From Apostichopus japonicus (taxonomy: Eukaryota; Echinodermata; Holothuroidea; Aspidochirotida; Stichopodidae), in NCBI RefSeq assembly GCF_037975245.1, contig NC_092571.1, forward strand, positions 24,878,564 through 24,938,563: a stretch of 60,000 bases of DNA. The letters are read 5' to 3'. Of the stretch, positions 27,801 to 39,800 are shown piece after piece. The translations under genes were made by a program, and so were the position numbers. Positions within the stretch are counted from its first letter, which is position 1, and every line of letters begins with the position of its first letter. A model generated the notes under the pieces. That model saw nothing but the letters and a program-made list of their open reading frames with translations, ran no database searches and was not told the origin of the DNA.

Positions 27801-30800
27801 TTGTGTGCTGAATGTCATTGGTAAAAGTGTATACGGAATCCACTCCATGCCACGTCCCGCTAGCCGGAGTATTGTTTTTATATTTTCTGAGTTGTCGGGC
27901 TCTTTGGTTGGTTGCATTAACAAAGGGAAAAGAACTGTAGTAGTTTTTAATGTCCTCTGCAGTTAATAGCCCTCTCTTGTGGACATAACTATAATCTTTT
28001 GAGCAAAACCCCACAGTTGGCATTGACTCGACGTTGAAAGTGGCATAAAACTGGAAGTTCTAAATGGTACTGTTGCACCATCACTGTCAGTTTGGAAGTA
28101 CATACAAGCTTTAAGAGTGTGCAGTGTGTTCGCTGTCCTGTTTGATCCCGCTAGTCCAACAGTTATTGGTTTGCGGTTTTTGCTTTGCTGTAGTCAACTC
28201 AGTTTCAATGGTCGGATGTGGTACATGATCGGACTAGATTCATGTTTTATCTGAGTGGATTCATGTTTTATCTGACTTGATTCATGTTTATCTGACTGGA
28301 TCCATGTTCACCTGACTGGATTCATGTTTATCATGGAGTAAGGATACCTGTCTTTTTTTTTATACTTTAAATCAAACTTATTTGTTAGCTGTTGAACAGA
28401 TGCAAAGGGAATATGAAAATGAGGGGAGGGGGCGAGAGAGGGGGGCGGGGAAGATATTAAATATTCAGGAGAGAAATTTTTACCACAGTTAGTGGTAACC
28501 GTAAAGCTACCTGTTGGAATTGTCGCAGCAAAACTGTCTTAAGTTATTTTCCACTGACCTAACAAATGTAGATTTATGGATGTTACTTTGAAAACATTTG
28601 AAAATATTTTTATTGAGTTGGAGTTTCTTTATCCGTTTGCAACTACTTGTGTAGTCAAGTGTGTAGTCCTTCTTTTGGATCAAGTCACTTTCGATAGCTA
28701 GATGTGAGAAGTGAATTTAACCAGATTTCCAAAAGGATGGGAGATCGTGGAAGAGGTTGTAAAGGAAAATGTTATGTTTAGATTCACTAGAGACTTTGTG
28801 TTTCAATCACAACAAGACAGTGGGTGGGAAGGGAAGGTGGGGGTGGTGGTGAGTGAGGATGACCAGTTCACTCTTACTGTTTAAGAAAATTTTTGCCTCC
28901 TGGTGACTTTCACCAAGATGTTAGACAACGTAATTGTCAGTTCAAACAGATTTCATAACAAGAGTTGAAAGCAAAGACATTTTTAAGTTTAATTATGGAG
29001 CTTGTAATATATATATACTGTAAGAATAAGATTTAGTTAATGATTTGTGATAGAGTAGATATGGCCATTAAATTGGACAAAATCTCACGAATTGTTTATC
29101 AGGGACGTAGGTTTTGTTTGGTTCCACTCAAGAAGGGGAGAAAGTGTATAAACAGTATTGCAAATATTTCCATTACAGGGATGTGTTGCTAGCATGACTG
29201 GGTAACCTAATCGTTTTTTTATCTGCCGATCCATGGAAAACAGCATTTTTAATATTTGTCTATGATGTGTTCCCTCCTAGTTTCCTTTTTATCGGTCTGA
29301 TTCATCCTTTTTCTGTCTCTTATATATTTTTTTAGCTCCAATGAGGTTTTCTCAGACGAAGAGGGTACAAGTCAAGAATCTGGTTCCAAACCCTCGGCGC
29401 CTCCATTATCGATAGGGGAATCCCAAGGACAACAGGAGGTGGTATGTATCTAAAATAGCAAATATCATTATTTTAATTCGCCAGCCATTCTGTAATCCTA
29501 AAGTCTTTTTTGCTTATTAGTAGCATTAAATATGTCTGTCTGTCGATTTGTCTGTCTGTCTGGATTATCATGTTTCGGTAATATTAGATGCACTGCAGCA
29601 AACAGGAAATGACTGAAACACTACTCTGATTCCACATCAAGAAGCCAAATTATTACCAAGTAAAAATTCTCTCTCAATTTTAGTTGTCTTGAGGAAGAAA
29701 GGTAAGATTCTGTATATCACAGAATGTCAAAACCAAGGAGCAGACTCTGGAGAGGATCACAGTGTTTTGACAGTTTCACTTTGAAATTTCATTTCTACAC
29801 TTGCTAGATTCTTAGTGGTAGACATCATTGGTATTGTACAACAGTTCATAAAGTCTAACAGAAATGTTAACCAATTGAAAGCATTACCTTATAGTCTCTC
29901 AAATGTTTTTATATATTTTTATTTTTGTTTTTATATTTATTTTTAATTTTAATTTTAATTTTAATTTTAATTTTAATTTTAATTTTAATTTTAATTTTAA
30001 TTTTAATTTTAATTTTAATTTTAATTTTAATTTTAATTTTAATTTTAATTTTAATTTTAATTTTAATTTTAATTTTAATTTTAATTTTAATTTTAATTTT
30101 AATTTTAATTTTAATTTTAATTTTAATTTTAATTTTATTTTAATTTTTATTTTTATTTTAATAATTTTATTTTAATTTTAATTTTAATTTTAATTTTTTT
30201 AATTTTAATTTTAATTTAATTTTTTTTTTGTATTTCCTGATAAAGCTCACGAAACAAACACAGAAATCCAAGCAGCTTCCACCGGCACCATACTATGAGG
30301 CCCAATTGAGCAATAATTGGGAAACAATGGGTGTCATACCACCATCGGGTATCTCCGTGGTACCAGAGGCAGAAGGTGATCAGGCCTGTCACATTCTGCT
30401 ACAGAATGAGCTGCTTCCTCCCGCTTTGGCCGCCCAGTCGGGTCCCACAACTCAGGTCAACGGCAGAGCCACGGGGCAGATACTCCTGCAGGACTCCAGC
30501 GTGCCACCTCCCTTCAATTACAACCCGCGAGAGGATGGGAGGGACGAGGGCCGCAGCCGGAGGAGCTCTCGCGAGGAACTGGATGGCGACGGGTACCCGT
30601 TAGAGGACGACATGGAAGACACGGTTTGTCTGCTGACCCAGGGAGAGGAAGACGACGAGGATTTCAGATATCAGATGAAATGTGCAGAACAATTTATCAA
30701 TGCCATCGGTGACATTGAATCCACAGATGATGAGCTGGAGTACCCCTATAGGCGTGAAATGTGGTCTGAAGATGAAGATAATGAAGAAGAGGAACAGAGA

Positions 30801-33800
30801 TTGACCACTCCAACAGAACCGTTAACGGAATCAGAGAAGAGAGAAAAACTTATCAAAGCTAACTATGCAATCCCCGGACCTCCCACGAGGGCAATCTTCG
30901 CTTGCGATCCTTACCCATCGGGAGGCGCCCAGCGGGCGGACGGACATCCCGAACGTCCGAGCGAGTCGAAGGCCATACCCGAGTTAGAGGACGGTGCACC
31001 GTACCAGAGGCTCGGCTACTCGCCCCCGAAGCCAACGTCCAGACTGAAGAATACCAGAAACTCGGTCATAAAAGACTCTGAACCGCAGGAGAAAGAAAGA
31101 TCGAAAAGGCACAAAAATTCCACAGAAACTGAGCAAAATGACTCGAACGAAGCAACTCCGATCAGACCAAAGCAACTTCAGGTTGATTGTCATCGGAGGG
31201 AACTGAGCAAGAGTGCGGAGGAACTGAGCACAAGGTCAAAGGTCAACGGGGACGCAGGCAAATGCCAATCAGAGGGCACCGCGTCCAGGCTGCTGTCCCC
31301 GATGTCTGATAACAAAGAAAACTACCCTCATTCGTATCACAGCAATAACGAAAGAAGGAAGAGGGCGCCGGGTCACGTCAATCACAAGGTGGAGATTGAG
31401 ATAGGTCAATTCAAGGTCAAGAAGACTGCGACATCACAGCGAGGCTCTGTCCCTCCTCTACCTCCAAGGTTTGTTATATTGTCTTATCATTTCGTCTTAG
31501 CAAGCATTGCTGAATTGTTCCTTTTACCATTTATTGGCTATTTGGAAATGTTAAAAAATGGAATATTTCACACTGTCTGCTTGTTATAACCGTAGATGTA
31601 TTTGTTCGAATCTCGCTAGCTCTACGTAGCTTTTAGCCGAAAGAGGGATTATGTATTGACATTTATCTATGTTGTCATGATCCCATCATGAAACTAACCA
31701 AGGAAGGCAAACCTCTTATTTTAACCCATAAATGGAAATCTTCACTTTGGGCCAACCGTCAGTGTATGTTTCTATGGTGAAGAAGTTCATTTTATGTTGC
31801 ACTGCTCCCCAAAGCTGCTGTACTTAATCTCTCTTCAGCTGATAGGGTCTTCATGTTCGGTGTTTTTATAGCCTCTTGATTATGCTCTTGCTCCAGTGTG
31901 GTTTAACACTGTTGAGTTTTAAAAGCAGTACCCTTGAGGCTGAGCTTACATTGTACATATAATTGCATTAATGCTACAAAACTAATATGTGCATCAGTTT
32001 CACAGCCTAGCCTACTTTGCATATAAGTATCAGGGTGGAAGATCTTTACAGCTAGTATTTGGATGGGCTAATAACCAGCTAGTTTGTTACCCATTTTAAA
32101 TAAGATTAGTTTTAAAAATCTGAAATCTCGAAGTACCTCGTTGGCATTAATTGGTCAGCAATTTTACTAACTCTCCCCAAAAACACACTCCAAAGAACAC
32201 TGAAATTCATCTAATGACTAAGTCTCCTTCCTAGATTCTTTCACCAAATGGTAGATTAAAATGAGTGAGTTCATTTCCTGATTCCATTTGCCCCTCAATT
32301 GTTTGTCACTCAGACACTTTCTCTTGTTGGGAAAATTTCAAAACGGGCTACTTTTACTTTCATTATTTGAAACCGTGGACTAATCAAGCTATTGAATAAT
32401 ATTGCTGTGGGATTTTAGTTTTGGCTAGCAGGAAGACAAAAGCTGATAAAAAAGGAACTTGTTGTACCTTGAATGACGTGCGGGTAAATGTTTCATTGTC
32501 CCACACACACTTTGTTTGTTTACTTAACGTCTGTTGCCTCTCGGACTGCGTAGTTCTCTTTAAGGTTAAAAATGAATAAAACAAGAGCAAGAGTTTAATT
32601 GTTAGGAGTGACAGTGTATGTCAATATTAATTTTGCCTGCATTTGCATTTTTTTGTTTATTAAAATGTATATAAAATGAAATTCAGAGGTTGGGGGCTGC
32701 TAATTAAACTCAACAGTCATATATGCCCCGTTAACTTAGGGGCTTGAATTACTAATACTCTTTTTGATATCATGGTGTGCCAAAGGGGACTTGGACTTCT
32801 AATTGAGACAATGATATGCCCTGGCTAACTAGAGGGCTGTGACTATTGAAACAAGTTACCACTGACCTGGTAACAAAGAGGTGCGACATTTTTTTATGCA
32901 AAGGACCATAGTGTCCTGGTAACCATGGGAACTTAGACTTCTAGTACAAACATCCATAGTTCCCGGCAACCCAGAGGACTGACTTAATTGTACAAGTAAC
33001 CAGCAACCCGGTAAACCAGAGGACCGTTGACTTTATAGTATAAGTAACCAGAATCACAGTAACCCAGAGGTCTGGTACTTGCAAAGGAACTTAATGCAAA
33101 GGAAAATAATATCCTGGTAACCCTGGGGACTTTGACTGCTAATGCCAGTAGCCAGTGCCCTGGCATCCCAGAGGGTTGGTACTTCTAATGCAAAGGACCA
33201 TAATGTATCGGTTACTAAGGTCTTTGACTATGAGGTGTGCTAATACAAGTTACCAGTGCCCAAGTAAGCTCAGAGGACAGTCTGGCACTAATGTAAAGGG
33301 ACTATAACGCCCTGGTAACCCAGGGATCTTCGATTGTTAATAGAAGTTAAATCAAGAGTGCCCTGGGAACCCTTTGACTTCTATTGTGAGTAACCAGTGT
33401 CCCGGTAACCCAGTGAACCAATACTTGTAATGGAGAGGGCTATAATGCTTTTTATAACTCAAAGATTTTAACTACTAATACAAGCTACAAGGTCCTGGTA
33501 TAAACTGTATGAATGATACTTCTAATGCAAAGAACCACATTACCATAGTAAGTCAATTACTTTGACTGCTAAATGCACTAACACAAGTTACCAGTGCCCT
33601 GGTATAAACTGTATGACTGGTACTCCTAATGCAAAGAACCACATTACCGTGGTAACCCAATTACTCGACTGCTAAATGTACTAATACAAGCTACCAGTGC
33701 CCTAGTATAAACTGTATGACTTGTTCTTCTAAAGCAAAGAACCACATTACCTTGGAAACCCAATTACTTTGACTGCTAAATGTACTAATACAAGCTACCA

Positions 33801-36800
33801 GTGCACTGTTATATCAGTTGCTTCAACTACTAATAACAAACACCATGATGACATGGCAACCGAGACTATTAATAAAAGTGGTGATTGGACCCTGATAACC
33901 CATACGGATATGACTCTTCATAAAATAAATCTCATTCTGTATCACTAATGAGGTAGTTGGCACAATTAATGACACAACTCTTGGGTCCATATTTTGATGT
34001 TACATAGCTATTAATCTTTTAGCTAGATTTGTGCAAAAGCATTATTAAAAGAAAACATGAAAGAATAGAAAATATTATAAGAAAGACTTGCTACTACAAT
34101 TTAAATGCAGGCTCTGCATGGAAATAAACACTAAATTTTTGTTAGTGGCTCCAAAAAAAATGTTGTTGTGTGTTTACCAAACTTGTGTTCCAAGTTTAGT
34201 TGTTTTGCAAAAAAAAAAAAAATACTGCCTCAATCATTCACCAGCAATTTTGAGAGTCTTTATTTCATTGCAGTAGTTCTCACAAATGAAAAAAAAAACA
34301 ATTCAAATAATGTTTTATTAAAAAGTATTAAAAATATAGTCTTTAATATCTAATAGAATAATTGTTATTACTGGAAATTTTTATCTTTGTGGTTAATTTA
34401 AGTATATTACAAAATTGATGCCAATGAAATCCTCAAAAATTGCCCAACAGACTGACAGATATACCGACAGACAGCGAGAAACAGACCGTGACTGGTCATG
34501 ACACTGATGCTGACGATTCGGCAAAGTAAGGATAAAACATTTAAATATTACAAAATGTTGTCAGCAAATGATAAAAAAAATGTTATCTGCGGGAGGCAGT
34601 TAAGAGAATGAGGTTGTTGCCATTGAGCACATATGAAAAATGAAGACTATTCATAAGGCTGACTTTGAAGAGTATGTTGTTCCCCCCCCCACTTCCTACT
34701 CCACCCCTTCTCCTCACCCTCACTGTTTTGAGCTACGGCATGGTAGTGTCATAATGTAAACATTCTGTGAACAGAAAAAAAAAATTAGTAAACAATTTGT
34801 CCAAAGTTACCAATTATACCTCAAATGAAATGCCAGTTGGTCAAGCTAAGATATATATATAGATTATTTAACCAACTGAATTCTGTTATCCGCATTTCAG
34901 CATTCAGACACTTTACATATTGTATTAATCCTCTTTGTAGTATGGAAAGTTAAATTAAAAGAATGAGGCCGTTCCCATTGAGCACATATGAAGACTACTC
35001 ATAAGGCTGACTTTGAAAGAGTATGTTGTTCCCCCCTTCCCACCCCATCCCTACTCCTCACCCCCAATGTTTTGAGCTATGGCATGGTAGTGTCATAATG
35101 TAAATATTCGGTGAACAGAATTTTTTTTTAGAAACAAATTTGTCCAAAGTTACCAATTATTCCTCGGAATAAAATGCCAGTTGGTCAAGCTAAGATATCC
35201 TGCTAGGTTTTTAATCAACTGAATTCTGTTAGAGACATTTCAGCATTGAGACACTTTGTCATATTGTATTAATCCTCATTTTAGTATGGAGAGTTTTATC
35301 AATTTATCCCTCTTTTTTCAATTTTTGACAGATCATCCTCCCTCCATCAGAAAGAACCAAGAAAACCGGAGCAGAATTCCAGAAGATCAGCCGAGTCGTT
35401 CACTCGTGCACCGTGGTTCAAAGCTGGCATTCCAAAGTAAGTCAGCGAAACTCAATGCACATTATTGTGAAAGAAACCTTTTCTTCCTTAAAACACTAAA
35501 CTGTTAGTTGCACAAAAGTATCATACATGAAGGCCTATTATAATTTCTTCACATAAGTATCAAAATGTTAAACAATTTTCTCCATTAAAGGCAGTGATGA
35601 CTCGCCCCAAACCGCGTACTGCCCTCTAAAAAAAGTTAACTTTCCGTTGCTTGCAAGTAAAGTTTTCTTCTTGTAGCTACAAAATGCAGACAGTAATGAA
35701 ACGTCATACCTTGTTATCTTTTATCTAGACCTGAGATGTCCATCACTGCTATGTACACTGTGTTGTGGGTATTGACCGTAGCAGCATGTATCGACTGTAT
35801 ACTAGTATCTAATTATGGACGGTAGCAAGCTGTGTATGTATTTTCTGTGATCGATGGTGGTGTCTAACACTTCTGTTACACCTCATTCGAAACTAGGTCA
35901 GATTACCGGCATCAGACTTTTCTTTGTGCACGTCATCATCATTTCCTTTAATCAACTAAATCTGTATCTGTTCTCATTCACATCTCCAAATGCTGCAGTA
36001 ACAATTTTTTACTGGCCTTTCTAATCCCGTGTAATCTTGGGAAAAAAAGAGACATTTCTATGAAAACTGATAAACTTGAATGAGCTGCTGTCTTTCCTGT
36101 CCTTTTTTATGTACAGAGACAAAAACTATAAGTCTATTATAAAATTCCAGCTTTATTTTATTTATTTATTTATTTATTTATTTTCTTTTTTTTTCATTTT
36201 ATTTTTCTGTTCGAGATATCAGCTTGATTTTTTTTGAAAGAATTTGGTCAAATTAGTTTGGTAAATGGGAGCTAAGATGAAGATTACATGGATTAAATTA
36301 ACAGCTGAATTATCTTTTGATTTGCGATAGCCTAAGAATGTTAATGTTCAAAACAAACTTTTTTAAATGGTAAACAAAATTTTGAAACCAACAACTATAT
36401 GATTTCATGCCCTGTGCAACCAACTGAGGCATCAAGCTCTTACATGGTGGCAATCCTCATATAACCATTTCTGTGTTGGTGGGAGGGAGGAGAGGTGGGT
36501 TTTTGGCGGGTACCAGAAGCCATCGTACCCTGCATAGGAATCACCTCTAACTATTGCGTGATTTCTCAGTTGGAACATCCACCTGTCACCTGAAAGATTT
36601 AGCCTGTAACAAGAACACCTACATGGTTAATGTGCCTTGGTTTACCTCAATTTGCATGATAATGACAAAAAGTCATTACTAACAATTGACTTATGTTTTA
36701 AACACTGGCTGATTGCATCATATTGAGTGAAAAGAGAGATAACTTCGGAATCCATGTATTAGAATAATAAAACTACTATCTTGATCGACAAATTACGTCG

Positions 36801-39800
36801 GGTCTTACAGGGCCCTATAACTAAGTCGTTGTGATTTTAATGATCGACCACAACCAGTTGATTAACACATCTTCTTGTAAATTCTTCAAGAACAAGAACT
36901 ATATTTTAACTATATTTTAAACAGACCTATCGATGGTTACTCAATATATAGATAGCGAAAGGTCAAACTGAGACACCCTTTTAGCTCAGTATATTTGAAG
37001 CCAACAATTCCATTACAGAGTAGCCTATGAACTTGATTCTGTTATCAACACTTTGTCATGTTAGTATTAATCACATGTAAAAAAGAAATTAAATTTTAAC
37101 TTTTATTTGATACGATCCTTGGCTTGTCAAGCTATATTGAACAACATATTTGTTAAGAGATTTGTATCAACAGCAATTCAGGCAACTTCTTCAAAGCGCA
37201 ATCCACCAAAATATTAAAATTTATGGAAATAAAATTGTGAAGTTTACAATTCTTTGTTTTATGTCATCATCATTCTCGTCTGATATTTTACAGTTTAGCG
37301 GAGAAAAATGTCTCCAAATTAATAATCCTTTTCTCAAACTCATTCTTCTGTTACCTGGTGGATGCTTTACAATTTTGCCGTAGCAGCATGTGGATCTAAC
37401 TATTGCAAAAATATATTGATAAGTTTTCTTAATATATGAGTTTGTATAAAAGTGAATAAAGTTTTTCAGTATATAGCTTTCCCAAGTTACTGCCGATCAG
37501 TAGTGAAAATTAATAAAAATTCTTCCATATTATTATCTTTTGAGTTTTACTTATAACGGTCTCTCTTTTCTGATGGAATTCCTTGCAGAGATATCGCATT
37601 TGAAATTTTAAGACAACAGGAGAAAGGTGCATTCATCGTCAGAGAGAGTAAGAGCCACACCGGTTGCTATGCAATATCTATCAAAGTGGACACCAACTTC
37701 AACGATTCCAGGATCGCTAATTATCTGGTCGTTAGAACGAAAAATGGCGGCTACACGATAAAGGTACGAAAGAATCAGACTGCTGTAGTTTATTAATTAA
37801 ATTGTCGCCATTTTTGTGGTGTTTATAGACTTTGGACCGTATATACTTGGATCCTTTTCAGTAGCTTGACGAACGACTGAGTATTCAAATGGTGCTAAGA
37901 AATACTGTTTTCAGTCTACTGCCCTCTATTAAAAATACTTCTTGAGAAGTTGATTTTGATCAATTATTCAATCCTATAACTAAAGTAGTGTATTAGCTTT
38001 AGTCACTATGTAAAAGGTAGGGTGCTGAGGGGGCTTTTGTACTCTTCAGTTTCACACAATTAAGCACTGCTGGTCTAACTAGATACATCTCTGATGTTTG
38101 ATATTTTCAGTCAGCCTTGCTGCAGGGGATTTTGCAGCTGGTGCAGCTTATCTTTCTGATACAGTGCCAATGAGTCAAGCTTTGTTGCAATAATTGATAT
38201 TAAAATTGAAAATTTGATAATTTTTCTTGCAATTTGTGTTTTGAATGTGATTAATACTGAAAGGATGTTGAAAGAATTCTGGTTGAAAAAATGTTAAGAA
38301 TCGAATAAAATCAATATTTTCCTTGCTCACTAATCAGCATTTGGTTAAAAAAGGTAATGCTCAGATTGATAAAAACCTACAACTCAACACAAAATGCAGG
38401 TCGTAAGTTATATCTGCATGTAAAGCATGGCAATGACAAATAAGTGAGCTGCCCTCTATTTCAAGAAAACTCTTAACTACCAAACCTCAAAACTTTTGCT
38501 GCTATTTACCATTTGCCAGTAGATAAAGAGAAAAGCATTAACATCACTGAGCCAGTAAACATTTAAAACTTAAACACTTGGAGAAAAAAACAGCTCACAA
38601 TCATCGGTTGAAGGATCCGCATGATTTCCGTACCTAACATTAAGTCCCTTATTTACCGTTTTTATTACCAGAAAATATTATCCGGCTGCTGAAAAAGCCT
38701 TTATATTAAAACTTGTTTCATTTATGAGAGAAGTGAGAGCCAATTAGAATTTTAAAAAAACACTTGTTATTCTTAACAAGTGGCTAAAATCTTGCGAATT
38801 CTAGGCCTCTGTACTACCTGACTGCAGTATTTTATGATCTGTTTTAATATATGGATGGTTATGTTTAACTTGCATGTAAAACAGGTGTTTTATGCTTTTT
38901 CTCTAATGATTAATATATGTAGTGCCCTCTATGTCGATAAGAATCCTGCTACCCCCCACTTTAATAATTCATCCATTATATTTCACGAGTGAGAGAAATG
39001 TCAAGGTTGATTCCATGAAGGTAAAAGAAAGAAAGAAACAGATGCAGTGTTGTGTGAGTTTGATGAAAAGTGAGAATTGATCATCTTTCATAATGGGAAT
39101 CATATTCTTGCACACTGATTTAAGAGATGAAGGCATCATTCCAGTACAGACCAATCTATTGGTTTTTACTGAATCATTCTGCTGTTTGTAATTAAAATCA
39201 TTTAGGTGAAAGGACAGATAGAAAACTAAATTCATACAATCTCATTTTAGCCAAGCTATGGGTCTGCCTTCCAAAAGTTTATTCAACTTCCATATTTAGA
39301 CAAAGACTCAGGTCCCTGTGGCCTACTGTATTCACAGTAAGGACACATTTCACTTCTTCACATGGGTGTCAAACACCTGTTGTCTAAACTCTAGATCCGT
39401 TATCAGAGACCTTTGTTGGCAGAAGATAAGGGGTTTTTCCTTTTTGTTTGTCAGTTTGCCTAAGATGACAAACTCTTAGCTGGTTGGATGATAAGGAAGC
39501 CAAACATATGACAATGCCGATGTAAATACAAGTTTACAATTGCCTCGGTAATGGCCAGGCTGTAATTTGATACTAGCACTGAGATACTATTTGATACAAT
39601 ATCTGTTTCTAGTTTGATGTAATTTTTAGCTCTAAGAGTGTTTATCTTTTCGTATAATTTAATATCTTCCCCATAGTTATCCGGTTTTGGAAATCATAGT
39701 AAATTATAGTTTATATTGAGCTCATATTCATAACCAATCATTTTACATATTTTTTCTCTCGTTCCAGGGATTTGGCAGAGACTTTCCAGACCTGCCCAGA

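Noticed and set aside
29903-30175. Open frames of Asn-Phe and Leu-Ile repeats
   Set aside because: They are translations of the TTTTAA microsatellite inside an intron.
35256-35507. 83-codon frame overlapping the SH2-start exon
   Set aside because: It is a shadow in another frame; the correct phase is fixed by the flanking exons and gives APWFKAGIP.
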